Positions 51,974 to 62,916 of a stretch of 64,000 nt of DNA are shown here, piece after piece. A program made the translations under genes and the position numbers. Position 1 is the first letter of the stretch. Each line of letters starts with the position of its first letter. The notes under the pieces are model-generated. The model had not been told where the DNA came from and ran no database searches. It saw only the letters and a program-made list of their open reading frames with translations. Source of the stretch: Lithodes maja (lineage: Eukaryota > Arthropoda > Malacostraca > Decapoda > Lithodidae); NCBI GenBank assembly GCA_037953745.1, contig JBAKBP010000207.1, positions 62,001 to 126,000 of the forward strand, read 5' to 3'.

Positions 51974-52450
51974 AATTTGTTAGTAGTCTTGGCAAATCCA
52001 ACGTCAAGGCTGCATAACAAATAGGAGGAGGACATCCAAGCCCAACATACCAAAAAAAACAATGCATAAGACAAAAGTATGAATGACAAAGAAACACAAG
52101 GTAAACAAGAGAGTTTAATAAAGCGTGAAAAACTGAGGAGTAGCTAAAAAGAGCAGTTTTAACACGTGCCCGTCATTCATATTAATGCAAAATCATAGAC
52201 TTGTCTTAAACCAAAAAGCACTGTACAGAAAATCCCTTTTCTTCCCACTGAACAAAAAACAAGGAACACAAACTGAAAACACCATTTTCAAGGAGGCAAA
52301 AACACTTATGTACTGTATACATATAACATAATCCCAAACTTGTAATCCAGTGTTGCAAACCCGTACTCTCCCCCCCCCCCCCTTTTGCAAAGAAAACAAA
52401 GTAAAAGAAAGAGTGACAAGGGGGGAAGACCAGGCAACCTCGCAAGAGCT

Positions 52451-53450
52451 CTAGGAAACACGACGCCCGAGAGCTATCACAGGCCGAGGGGGTCTAACAA
52501 TGGACATGGAGAGGTAGGAGGAGATGAAGGTATGGATAGACGACCACAAACCTGCTGAGGCGACGTCAGGCAACGAACTAGTCTGCAGGAACCGTAAGGA
52601 GGCAGCAAAGGACCGCACATCGTGAGCAGAACCCCGACAAGCAGGGTTACTGGCACGAATAACCCGACAAATGTGGCGTCCTATCTGTACCTTCGAAAGC
52701 CTCCCACCAGTCCGAGGAGACACCCACACAGCAGTCCCCGAAGTCGGAGCCACAGACTCAACATAAGAGTGCAAGGCCTGCACCGGGCACAACACATGGT
52801 GAGTATGCCCACGTTTTAAAGCCTGGATGGTGAAAGGCTTGAAAACGTGGGTCTCCCTCTCATTCTTGGCAACAAAATGAGGGGAGGGGGCCAACGTGAC
52901 GACATTCAATGACGGGGAGAATCGCATGCATTCCTGGGACCGTGACATGGCAGCTAGTTCAGACACCCTATCCCCAGTGGCCAGAGCGACAAGGAAGAGT
53001 GTACGCTCCAGCAACTGAACCGGTGTAGTGTCCCGTGTATATGTGTGTGAAGCCAGAAGGTCCAGAGCACGCCCCAGATCCCACTGAGGAGGGATCTGGC
53101 GCGGAGGGGGTCGTTCCCGGAAGGCAGCCTTCATGAAGGAATCCAGCTCCTTCGGAGGAACGACCAGCCCAGTGACGGACTCAAAGACCTCCCGGATGGC
53201 AGACAAGTGGTTACGTATAGTGGTGACCTGAAAGCGACGTGTACGGAAGAGGTGAAACAAGTAGTGTAGGACGAGGGAAGGAGAGCTAACAGTCTGGCGA
53301 GTGTCCTGTATCCACCTAGTAAAAGACTTCCAGTGGGACTCGTAAGTCCCCCAAGTCGAAGTCGTCCATGAACGCTTCAGGAAGTCAGTCAGGTCCCGTC
53401 CGTGGACCGGGAGCCACCGTGCCTCACGAACATCCACGATGCGAAGGCCA
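52451..53450 (-). CDS. DIRS copy B tyrosine recombinase
   Basis: Would integrate the circular element cDNA. The domain runs from about DLTDFLKRSW (core-binding region, SHWKSFTRWI, LFHLFRTRRF) to the catalytic part: Arg in LATGDRVSELAAM, His and second Arg in SAHDVRSFAASL, and the nucleophilic Tyr in HTFISSYLS. The open frame continues far upstream to 55732, overlapping RT in another frame, but only this 3' third is recognisable. The YR frame overlaps the RT end by about 60 nt, a usual DIRS arrangement. Confidence 0.85.
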
Positions 53451-55113
53451 ACGAGGTCCGTAGGTCGCCAACCTGGCTCAAGTGGAAGTGTGAGAGAGGG
53501 AGAGGGACCGGACTCGGGCACCACCGCTTCAACTGGGAGTACCAAGCCTGGGCCGGCCACAGAGGCGCTATGAGCCAGACTCTGCCGCGGTACAGCCGCA
53601 GCCGCGCGAGGACTTTGCACATCAACAGTGCGTCTGGTGGCGGAAATATGTATATCGACTGCCACCTGCTCCAGTCTTCCATGAAAGCGTCCGGACCCCC
53701 CTCCGGAGGACGAGTCCGGAGGGATAGGTATCGAGGCAACCTGCGCGTCTCCTTCGATGCGAACAAGTCGACCTCCGGAACACCCCAGGAAGCCGCGAGG
53801 TCGTCGAATACAGTCTGTTTCATCGCCCATTCTACAAGAACGCCCTGTCCTCGCGACAGGGCGTCCGCCCACAGGTTGGCAGACCCGGGCAGGTAGGAGG
53901 CGTGCAGGGAGATGTTGTGTCGGTTCGCGAGGAAGAACAACTTCTCGGAGATCCCCAACAGAGTCAAAGACCTGGAGGACCCCTGCTTTTGGATACAGTG
54001 GACAGCTGTCTGATTGTCCATCCTGAAGGCCACCGACAGGCCCCGAAGGGCCAGCGCGTGGTCCCGCAGGAAGAACAAGGGAACCAAGAGTTCGAGGGCA
54101 TTGATGTGTAGGTGTGTGTGTCCCACCCCTCTGCCGTGTTGTTGATGTCCCAGGTTGGATTGGTAACCCCACCCCACCTCGCTCGACGCATCTGTATCCA
54201 CCCAGATCGTCGGCGGGGGGGCGGTCCAGGGCACAGCCGCAGAGAGCGTGCCCCGAGTAACCCAGTGTCCTAAGTGTCTGTGAATGGAACGCGGGATCGG
54301 CATGAGCCGATCCATAGGGACCAACGGAAACACCCTGTTGCCCATGAGGATTAGGCGGCGCAGCCTGAGCCTCCCTAAGGGAATGGTCAGAGCAGCCCAA
54401 TTTAGGGAACCCACCAACGAGTCCCAGATCCTCCTCGTGAGGGAGACCGAGTGCAACACGGCGAAGACCTTCCTGCGAAGTTTCACCGCGTTTGGCTGAC
54501 TCTGGGTAACCGTAGCGTTTGTCAGATCCCATTCGAGACCTACCCACGTCACGACACGCGACGGGGTCAGGCGGGACTTGGGAATGTTTATGTTGAACCC
54601 TAACTGTGTGATGTGTCGAACTACCGTGAGGGTGTCGCGAACGCAGTGTTCTAGGGTGTCTGAAACTATCAACCAGTCGTCCAAGTAAAACAGGATCTGG
54701 AGGCCGCCCCTGAGGAGAGGATCCAGAGCCTGCTTCACCAGTTTCGAGAAGATCCGCGGCGCGATGTTGAGACCGAAGGGAAGCCTGTCGAACATGAACA
54801 CGCGATCGGAAGTCCGAACGGCCAAGAATCGCTGGAAACGAGGATGTATAGGGACGTGCCAATACGCATCCTTGAGGTCCAGCGACACTACCCACGACAG
54901 AGGCCGCAGGGCCAGTCGTACCTGGTGCACCGTTAGCATCCGAAATCGCGTGTTCACGATGTGCCCGTTGAGGGCCGACAGATCCACCACCGGTCGCATC
55001 GCGTCGCAGTCCTTCTTTGGTACCAGAAATACACGGGAGAGGAAAACCGGGTGACCGGCTTTCACCTCCTTGACGATTCCCTGCTCGTGCATGGATGTAA
55101 TCACGGCGGCCAC
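53389..55113 (-). CDS. DIRS copy B reverse transcriptase-RNase H
   Basis: 574 codons from the first in-frame Met. RT motifs: FLSRVFLVPKKD, RPVVDLSALNGHI, SLDLKDAYWHVPI, FGLNIAPRIFSKL and the catalytic FYLDDWLIVSD near residue 150. RNase H follows with its first Asp in IWVDTDASSEVGWG, INALELLVPL and FRMDNQTAV. This order and the VFLVP..AYWHVPIH signature are typical of DIRS elements. The frame is uninterrupted, so this copy may be young. Confidence 0.9.
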   Translation of the reverse strand: MAAVITSMHEQGIVKEVKAGHPVFLSRVFLVPKKDCDAMRPVVDLSALNGHIVNTRFRMLTVHQVRLALRPLSWVVSLDLKDAYWHVPIHPRFQRFLAVRTSDRVFMFDRLPFGLNIAPRIFSKLVKQALDPLLRGGLQILFYLDDWLIVSDTLEHCVRDTLTVVRHITQLGFNINIPKSRLTPSRVVTWVGLEWDLTNATVTQSQPNAVKLRRKVFAVLHSVSLTRRIWDSLVGSLNWAALTIPLGRLRLRRLILMGNRVFPLVPMDRLMPIPRSIHRHLGHWVTRGTLSAAVPWTAPPPTIWVDTDASSEVGWGYQSNLGHQQHGRGVGHTHLHINALELLVPLFFLRDHALALRGLSVAFRMDNQTAVHCIQKQGSSRSLTLLGISEKLFFLANRHNISLHASYLPGSANLWADALSRGQGVLVEWAMKQTVFDDLAASWGVPEVDLFASKETRRLPRYLSLRTRPPEGGPDAFMEDWSRWQSIYIFPPPDALLMCKVLARLRLYRGRVWLIAPLWPAQAWYSQLKRWCPSPVPLPLSHFHLSQVGDLRTSLAFASWMFVRHGGSRSTDGT

Positions 55114-55343
55114 CTCCGAAGAGACAGGCCGACTTCGTTGACAAGAGCTGAGTGGGGGTCTGGACTTCCATCTCCAGGTTAGACCCCTCCGTGCAATCTT
55201 CCGCCCCCACGTCCCTCGCGGCCAGCGAAGGGCGCAAGGGCGAAAACAACCTGTGGGAGCCCCCGAGATGAGGTGAGCGACCCGGTCGGCGAGGCGAGAA
55301 GGAGAACAAGGAGGAGACCGACCCGGAGAACCTACACATTTTT

Positions 55344-56166
55344 TTACGTGGAGGGTCCCCCGGTACGGTCCTTGCGGTCATAAGACCCTCGTTGACCACC
55401 TCTACCACCCCCACCTCGCCGAAAAGGGCGGGACACCCCATCCCCTGTCCGTCGTGCGTCGGACCCCGTCGAAGTGCGGCCGGAAGTGGAAGGCTGGCCA
55501 GCCCCTTCTCGGCGGGGATGAAAGGGAGCAGGAGCAGAAGTGCGAGGCGGAACCGACGCTCGAGCCGGCAACTTCCCTTTCCTGCGCCCTTTCTTGGCAC
55601 CAGCAGCGGCACCAGCACTCCGAGGAGGACCGGCAGAAGGACGGGACTGCGAAGACCCTGGTCGCGACACAGCGCGTCTTTGCGTGTCGTAAGCAGGGTC
55701 CGCTGACAGAGAAGCGTAGCGTTCCCAAGCATCCTGCGCGAACAGCCCCGATGTATATAACTCAGAGTATAACAAACCCTGACGAATATCCAAAGGGGCC
55801 TTCCGGCAGAACGAGGACCTTACCCTTTGGCGTTGTCGAGTAGCCTCGCACAAAACCGCCTTCAGCTCGGGAACCAAAGACACCGCGAGCTGAAGGTGGA
55901 TCCGCCTAACGTGGTCCAAACCCTCGCGAAGATCGCCAGGTGCAGTCGCCTCGATAAGTCGCAGGTGGTGAACAGAGGTCTGGAGGGAACCTAAAAAACA
56001 AGAAAATAAGTTCGCCACCCTCTGCCGCAAGGTAAAATCCCTGTCGACAGAGGACTTATCTGGGTGGGAAAAGAACGGGTTAGCAATAGCACAAATTTCA
56101 AGTTTGGGAGCGCTAATCCAGGACCAGAACTTGCCATCCAATCCGGCGACAGACACAAGAGGAGGT
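55344..56166 (-). CDS. DIRS copy B gag-like ORF, truncated by LINE
   Basis: About 270 codons of a frame without a named domain; it includes VRRIHLQLAVSLVPELKAV and a Gly/Arg-rich C-terminus (FRRGGGGRGGQRGS), consistent with a nucleic-acid-binding Gag. Codons right of 56166 belong to the LINE antisense strand and are not native. Confidence 0.65.
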
Positions 56167-58384
56167 ACTGCTCTTCGGCAGTACTTCTTTGATTTCCCAT
56201 GGAATGATTTCTGCTTCCATGGCCGAGGACCCTCGGAGAGTGCTGAACGCATTACCGAGGTAATCCTATCGGGCATGGAAGCATACATTCCATTCTCTTT
56301 CTCTCAGACTAATGCTAAAAAATCTTGGTTTACTCACGCCTGTTCTACTGCTGTCCGCAATAAGGAGGAAGCATTCAAACGATACCGACGCCTTAAAACT
56401 CAAGACTCTCATTCTTCATATGTTTCTGCCCGGAATCAAGCCAAATCTGTTCTTCGACTTGCCAAACACTCTTTCATCAATAATAAATGCACTGAACTAT
56501 CCAACTCTAGCTCTTCCCAAGCTTTCTGGCATCTAGCCAAAAACCTCTCCAACAATTTCTCTTCCTCGTCTTTCCCTCCCCTTTCCCACTCTGATGGCTC
56601 GACCATCACTTCTTCCTCTGACAAAGCTAAACTCTTCGCTCAAACTTTTGCTAGAAACTCCACCTTGGATGATTCCGGTGCTATTCCTCCCTCTCCGCCC
56701 TCCTCTCTCTTACTTATGCCTAATATCCTAATCTCTTCTAAAGATGTACTTTCTACCCTCTCTGGGCTTAACACTAATAAGGCGTACGGTCCGGACGGTG
56801 TTCCTCCTGTTGTTCTCAAAAACTGTGCTTCCATGCTGACTCCCTGCCTAGGCAAACTCTTTCGTCTCTGTCTATCCTCTAACGTCTTCCCTTCATGCTG
56901 GAAGTTTGCTCACATTCAACCTGTCCCAAAGAAGGGTGACCGCTCTCAACCCTCCAACTATCGTCCAATTGCTCTTATCTCTTGTCTTTCTAAAGTTTTT
57001 GAAACTATTCTTGCTTCCAAATTTCTTAAGCATTTCTCTTCTCATAATCTGCTCTCAGATCGCCAGTATGGCTTCCTTAAGGGTCGCTCTACTGGTGATC
57101 TTCTTTCATATCTTACTAACTCTTGGTCATCCTCCTTTCGGGACTTCGGTGAGACTTTTTCTATTGCACTAGACATATCGAAAGCCTTCGATAGAGTCTG
57201 GCATAAATCTTTAATTTCTAAACTACCCTCCTTCGGTTTCTATCCCTCCATCTGTGCCTTTGTCTCTAATTTCCTTTCCGGCCGTTCCATAGCCGCGGTT
57301 GTGGACGGCCATTGTTCACTTCCTCACCCTATAAACTCCGGTGTTCCTCAGGGCTCTGTCCTATCTCCTATTCTCTTTCTAATTTTTATAAATGATCTCC
57401 TTAACAGTACCTTAATTCCCATCCATTCATACGCAGACGACTCAACCTTGCACTACTCCATTAGTTTTTCAGAACGCCCCAGCCAGCAATCCCTCAACGA
57501 CAAACGTAATGAAGCCATCGAACTCTTAAATTCTGATCTAAATACTATTTCCAATTGGGGCAGAGAAAACCTTGTTAACTTTAATGCTTCCAAAACCCAA
57601 TTTCTCCATCTATCTACCCGTCAGGATCTCCCAGCGGACTATCCCTTATTCTTCAACAATACAAAAATCAACCATTCATCTTCTCTCAATATTCTTGGTG
57701 TCTCTTTTTCTTCTGCTCTCATTTGGAAGAACCATATTACCAGTCTTGCTAAGGCAGCCTCCCAGAAGCTGGGTGTGCTCAACCGCCTTAGGGGGTTCTT
57801 TTCCCCTGCACAGCTTCTTGCTCTGTACAGGGGCATAGTGCGCCCTTGTATTGAGTATTGTTCACATGTGTGGGGAGGTTCCTCTCACACCGCTCTCCTA
57901 GACAAAGTTGAAAGGAAGGCCTTTCGTATCATTAACTCCCGTCCACTCACCAACTCTCTGCAATCTCTCTCTCTCCGCCGCAATGTTGCATCTCTCTCGC
58001 TATTCTATCGCTACTATAATAATCAGTGTTCCTCAGAGCTATCCCAGTGCATACCACCTCCTTTACGTAGGGCACGTGGTACCCGTCTTGCAACTCAATC
58101 CCACCCCTACTCTGTGCAACTCTCCAACCCAAGAGTGAAACGTTACTCTCAAACTTTCTTCTACTCAACAGCTGAGCTCTGGAACTCTCTCCCAGAATCA
58201 GTCTTTCCCTCTTCCTATGACTTAAATTGCTTCAAACTCCGTGTGTCCAGGCATTTTGGCTCGAACGTCCCTTGATTTTGGCCCTGTCACTCTTTCAACT
58301 ATGGGGGAGGCACTCGCTATAGGCAGTTATGCCTTTTGCCTCCCTCAATCACATAGAAAAAAAAAAAAAAAAAAAAAAAAAAAA
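56167..58384 (+). mobile_element. 5'-truncated LINE copy 2 with poly(A)
   Basis: Almost identical to 28558-30554 in opposite orientation, about 220 bp longer at its 5' end, ending in a 28-base A run (58357-58384). DIRS copy B lies on its left and viral-like sequence on its right, with no target duplication. The first bases (GTACTGC..GCAGTAC) form a short inverted repeat. Confidence 0.9.
56180..58275 (+). CDS. LINE reverse transcriptase, copy 2
   Basis: About 698 residues. Adds an upstream linker (PWNDFCFHGRGPSESAERI) to the RT described for copy 1, with the same catalytic DISKAFDRVW and SYADDSTLH boxes. Continuous to the stop, at most a few percent different from copy 1. The frame continues 5' into DIRS sequence only by chance. 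The endonuclease domain is missing. Confidence 0.85.
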
Positions 58385-60335
58385 GACTATGTTGTATGAA
58401 GTGTAATTCGTTTAATTTTGGAATGGTTATTCTGTCATCGGGTTTTCGGTTGAATTGGATAATGTCGACATATTTCTGTATACCGGTGGTCCTCTCCACC
58501 CCCACCAAATAGTAATGACCCAATTCTGTGTTTGGGTTATTCAGACTGGTTTGTAAGGAGTCGTAGTAAACCTGCTCGCCGTTCTTCTCTCTCGATATTA
58601 GGGAGCGCATTGGATAGGCCTTTAATGTCTGATTCTCTAGTGAACCATTGGTTATCTCGATAAAGTATTGCGAGGTCATGTCTATAAACACATCCGCGAC
58701 AAATGCTATCCAACGCTTGCCCATACACACTTGATGGGTTTTTAACCGATATCGCGCCCCCGTGGGATACTGTAGGACAGTCATACTATTAACAAAATTA
58801 GGGAACCATCTGTGATCCAAATCTCTATTATCGAACCATGCCAGCAGGATAGTGCCGACGTCGCTACCCTGTAAAAAGAAATCGTTCGATATAAGATCAT
58901 CTCGGGATTTAGAGGGGGTGAAGGTTTGCCTGTTTGAGGCACTATATATGACCACATTAGAAAAGGTTGTAGTCTCGGTGGGTAATTGTGTATACCATTT
59001 GGTGAGGGTGTAATCGCATAGAGTATCTGATGAAAAGTGGGGGATTGTTTGACCCTGAAGCTCCTCCTGGGTGATATTATCCGGGAAGCGATAAATGATA
59101 AGAGTCTCCCTTTTCTTATTCTTATAGGACACATTTGCTCCTTGGACCAATATCGATGTGTCATTTACGCGAGTGACATTGTAACTTATTAAGTGTTTAT
59201 CATTCCATTTTACCATACAAAAATTGACATCATTGATATCGTCTGGAAACACACCAGAGAACAAAGACTTTGAACAAGTATGGGGTGGGTCAATTCTGTG
59301 GCCAATGACCGACAAACCATATGTTAATGACAAACCAATATATGGGTTTTCTAAAAACCACTCTAGACTAGGGGGTATAGATGGTCTGGTGGTGGGCGTG
59401 GGCGTGTCCCCGACACCAATGGCCGTGTCGGTCAGCAGGATGTACACCCTCTCAGATCTTTTCTCTTGGAGATATTCCGTCAATGATACATTAAGGACTG
59501 TCGTGTGGGGGTTGTGACATTCCAAAGATTTTTTCAGAGAAAATACCTGTTCGTTAACGATAGACACGGATGGTTCGTCGTAGAATATGACCCACCCCAT
59601 ATCCTCTAAATCATGGTCAATCACTGTCGTTGACCGAATTAAGGCATAGATTTCTGAGGGGTTGGGGAAGTTCCTCAAGATTTGTATCTCACCGGACATG
59701 ACATCACTTTCATGATAAGTGAATACATTTTTCTTCGTATTATAGGAGACCCGTTTGAGTATGGCCCCTTTTGTGATGAGTTTCAGGGGTTCATCGTTTA
59801 GGGGTGACATGGGCATGATTTTGGGAAAATTACTAGAGTATTCTCCTTCTTCAAAAATATTGTTAGGTATCTGTAAATGAGATTGCGGAAATAGTTGAGC
59901 TCGGAGGAGTACACAATCTGTCAGGCATAGTAAAGGTTCAAAACTATACACTTGATTTTTATATCGAATTTTATTTTTATATATCAAATCATTCGTAGCC
60001 TTGTTAAACATTTCGATCCCGTAGTTTATATTCGGAGATATGACTTGGACGTTATTGAGGGGAATTGGATGTTTAAAAGTGTCCACCTGTGTTTCATGTT
60101 GCAACAATAAACGTTTTTCCACTATATCGTATATATTTATAATTATCCCCACTTTCTCTTTATAGGTTTTAATGCGACCATTAATATACAAATGACCATT
60201 ATGAAATATGATGGAATCAATATGTATGGTATTATTATTATTATTATTATTTGGTCGAATCGACTTATATGTAATAATAATAACCCGAAACAGCATGATT
60301 ATGATAATTATTAGGATATATAATATGATAAACAT
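58385..60335 (-). CDS. Viral-like membrane-anchored protein, about 650 aa, 3' end cut by LINE
   Basis: Starts with a very hydrophobic segment (residues 1-22, Ile/Leu-rich) and a short Asn run from an AAT microsatellite, then a long soluble region rich in beta-forming residues with scattered Cys. This is the layout of a type II or signal-anchored virion protein. I recognise no domain. The open frame continues about 22 codons past 58385 through the LINE A/T run and LINE sequence to a stop at 58317; those residues are not viral, so the native C-terminus is unknown or lost. The upstream gene ends 18 bp before this start. Confidence 0.65.
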
Positions 60336-60353
60336 TACTCCTTATATCTAAAT

Positions 60354-60671
60354 TTATAAAAATAATTTATATATTTTTTTTTTTTTTTCGGGTTTGATAT
60401 CGGCTATTGTGTGGTAATTTTGGTTGGTTTTTAGTAACAAGTCATAAATATCGTCCAAAGTTTTTATATTTTTCTTCACCAAATTGTAAATTTGTAATGC
60501 ACAGGTTGTCATATTGTTATGTTTAACCTCTACATTTCTTATTATTGTGTTCATAAGTTCGCGGAACTGTGGATGGTCCGACGAATGTGAATAGCGGTGA
60601 TCTTCGTTCATGTTGAGTGTGTTCAACCCGAGATGTTTGGAGTGATGTAGGAGAAATAAACTAAAATCCAT
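60354..60671 (-). CDS. Viral-like small protein, 105 aa
   Basis: No recognised family. Predicted mostly helical and polar (segment around EVKHNNMTTCALQIYNLVKK), with a lysine run near the C-terminus from an A-rich tract at 60376-60388. An alternative start at Met-21 (MNEDHRY) is possible. Gaps of 40 bp upstream and 18 bp downstream place it in the cluster. Confidence 0.55.
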   Translation of the reverse strand: MDFSLFLLHHSKHLGLNTLNMNEDHRYSHSSDHPQFRELMNTIIRNVEVKHNNMTTCALQIYNLVKKNIKTLDDIYDLLLKTNQNYHTIADIKPEKKKKIYKLFL

Positions 60672-60711
60672 ATATCTCTCCTTTTATTATACAATACAAA
60701 AAATATATTCA

Positions 60712-61551
60712 TTACAGGCTGGGGCACGAGGGCGCATATCTGGTGGTATCTTTAAAACATCTAACCAAGGTATATATTAAATATTCTTGTATCGTATTAT
60801 TTAAAGAGGTAAAAGTATTGTATAGTGCATTATTGATCAAGTATTTTAAGAATGTATTATTCTTACATCTATCGAGAGTTTGGATCTCGGACGATAACAA
60901 GGCCAGATAATTCTCGGAGGTTTTCAGTTTGGTTGATGCTAAAGCCATGTGGGTGTGAAAACTCTGTAGGTATTCATCTTCCGTTGGCACTTTAAGGGGC
61001 TGTTGTAATGTGGTATTTATCTCGGTTAAAATTGATAGCGATTTTAATACCATGGTCATTTTTATAGGCTCATAAACTGAAGAATATATGGTATTTAACA
61101 TACGATATTGTCCAATTAGACATTTAACGTAACTCGGATAACTATCGTCATTCTTATATTCATCTAAATAGTCTACCAAAACAGAATCTGAAGCCAGGTA
61201 CCGTTTTAAGAGCGGGAATGCAATGGCAATTTCGTCGAGATGATTATTTATCATGGAAGTCCACATTTTAGACAATTTAACAGTGCCATCCATGCCATGA
61301 CACATTTGTTTAGTTAGTATAGCGGGCAAATCGTGATCAAATTTATAATTCTTTAAGATATCAATTATTGAAAAAAGTTTATTGATATCAATTGTTTCGG
61401 ATATTATTAACTTTATGATATGGGCTACATTTTTGTGCGATTTAGTTAATTCTAATAAATCATGTGTTGTACCAATATATGTCTTGGTATAATTATTACA
61501 CAATTGAGATTCTAAGCTTTTCAACTTTGAATTATACTCCAAGGAGGACAT
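60712..61551 (-). CDS. Viral-like protein, 279 aa
   Basis: No recognised family. Helical, Leu/Ile/Lys/Asn-rich, no signal peptide or membrane segment; a few Cys are scattered. The 80 bp upstream are AT-rich with TATA-like CCATAAATATAA repeated twice just before the ATG, which may be promoter or leader. Coding is uninterrupted. Confidence 0.65.
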   Translation of the reverse strand: MSSLEYNSKLKSLESQLCNNYTKTYIGTTHDLLELTKSHKNVAHIIKLIISETIDINKLFSIIDILKNYKFDHDLPAILTKQMCHGMDGTVKLSKMWTSMINNHLDEIAIAFPLLKRYLASDSVLVDYLDEYKNDDSYPSYVKCLIGQYRMLNTIYSSVYEPIKMTMVLKSLSILTEINTTLQQPLKVPTEDEYLQSFHTHMALASTKLKTSENYLALLSSEIQTLDRCKNNTFLKYLINNALYNTFTSLNNTIQEYLIYTLVRCFKDTTRYAPSCPSL

Positions 61552-61632
61552 TATATTTATGGTTATATTTTCAAATTATATTTATGGAGGTGTGAGTAAT
61601 ACGGTTCTATAAATAGGTAAACCTTAGAGTTT

Positions 61633-62913
61633 TCACCCTATAATGGGGTTAATGGTGTATTTTATCGGTTTCCTACATATAGGACATTGATCGAGGGCCA
61701 CGGTACATGTACGACAGGTCACCATATGGGTACATGGGAGTAATACAATCCCTATTTTAGCATCCATACAAATCCGACATTCGATACCTACCTCTGCTGT
61801 CTTTGCTTCCCCCTTTTGATTTTCCCTCTGCCATTCCTCTTCATTTTTCTCTTGTACCGACTCCATAATTTGTTCCACCGCCTTGTTTTGTTGTTCCCAT
61901 TCTTCTTCTTCTATTTCACACCGTTCTATGGCCCGTAAACAGCTAGATACGCTGCTAAAGGGCGTCCCGGTCTGTTCTAACCTACGTCTGAGGGTTTGAC
62001 GAATAATTGGCTCGGGAAAACCTAAGTATAAATGGACATAACGCACACAATCTAGGGACATTAGAGTGTTCAAATCTTGATCGGTTAATATTGGGGTTGG
62101 AGGAGGAGGAGGGTCCACAGCTTGATTTGTGGAGGATAGTACCCAATTTATGAATTTCTGTCCCTTAACACTTTTCAAAAACTGACAATTTGGATACCAA
62201 CGAGCGTGCAATACCCAAGGATTATCGTCTCGCTCCCAATTATATAACCCCCCACCACAGTGAAAACACATTACATGATCACTTAATCCGATATACCATA
62301 ACCCGGCTTTGGCCATCTGAATAGGAGTCTGCGGGATAGTACTCGGCCACCCATTCATATAGGTATCCAGACGACTCCTTATCGTACACAGTGAGTCGTA
62401 TACCGGAGTACGGTGGTCGGTGATACCCGGAGTCGATACACCCGGCCATTGTCGCTCTACGCCGTCATAGTCTTCGGCGGTATGATTGTACATCCCCGTT
62501 TCGGCGATACGACCATAACCCACCACCGCAATTCCTCTCCCCCCCTCATCGGTATCTTCCCGTTGGATGTTAAAATTTGAGAAAGGATATAGGCGAGCGA
62601 GGACGAGTCCATGTTCGCTAGGAATATTCCCTACGGGTACATTCTGTATAAAATCACAATGGGGGAAATGGTGCAAATGTTCATCGTCTGGTATATCTCC
62701 AATCTCCCACTTTTCAAGAATCCTGTTACAATATATGCAAATGCATTGATCAGCTTCATGGGTGTAGACGAATCCACTTCGGGCCAGATCCTGGGGTTTT
62801 AGCCACGACAATGGCCAATTAAAAAAAGTCCCCAGGCGCCTTTCCTCGAAATTCAGATGGTGGCACAATATAAATTGCTTCGCACTGGTCATATTAACAG
62901 CGAAACACTTCAA
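61633..62913 (-). CDS. Inhibitor of apoptosis protein: two BIR domains and RING finger
   Basis: 426 residues. BIR1 (about 24-90) has zinc ligands C59, C62, H79, C86 and BIR2 (about 175-250) C216, C219, H236, C243; both follow C-x2-C-x16-H-x6-C exactly. Residues 275-330 may be a UBA-like helical segment, followed by an acidic Glu-rich stretch. The C-terminal RING (379-413) is a complete C3HC4. Such proteins bind caspases or their activators and act as E3 ubiquitin ligases, blocking host cell death. Intronless, with all ligands intact. The start overlaps closely with the upstream gene (3 bp from its stop); Met-8 is an alternative start. It could instead derive from a host IAP gene captured by the virus. 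Confidence 0.88.
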   Translation of the reverse strand: MKCFAVNMTSAKQFILCHHLNFEERRLGTFFNWPLSWLKPQDLARSGFVYTHEADQCICIYCNRILEKWEIGDIPDDEHLHHFPHCDFIQNVPVGNIPSEHGLVLARLYPFSNFNIQREDTDEGGRGIAVVGYGRIAETGMYNHTAEDYDGVERQWPGVSTPGITDHRTPVYDSLCTIRSRLDTYMNGWPSTIPQTPIQMAKAGLWYIGLSDHVMCFHCGGGLYNWERDDNPWVLHARWYPNCQFLKSVKGQKFINWVLSSTNQAVDPPPPPTPILTDQDLNTLMSLDCVRYVHLYLGFPEPIIRQTLRRRLEQTGTPFSSVSSCLRAIERCEIEEEEWEQQNKAVEQIMESVQEKNEEEWQRENQKGEAKTAEVGIECRICMDAKIGIVLLPCTHMVTCRTCTVALDQCPICRKPIKYTINPIIG

Positions 62914-62916
62914 CTT

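Larger units (their letters stand above)
51489..56166 (-). mobile_element. DIRS retrotransposon copy B (right end missing)
   Basis: Same family as 9465-17662: 485-bp foldback left end (51489-51973), then YR, RT-RNase H and a gag-like ORF on the minus strand, with largely open frames and intact catalytic motifs. It ends at about 56166, where the LINE begins; the remaining 5' part and the right inverted repeat are absent from the window, since viral-like sequence follows the LINE. Confidence 0.9.

Noticed and set aside
52451..55732. A single 1093-residue DIRS polyprotein
   Set aside because: Only the last third is recognisable (recombinase); RT lies in a different frame, so the rest is probably a shadow frame.
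58317..58384. C-terminal Phe run and following residues of the 672-codon frame
   Set aside because: Encoded by the LINE poly(A) tail and LINE 3' end in antisense; not part of the viral protein.
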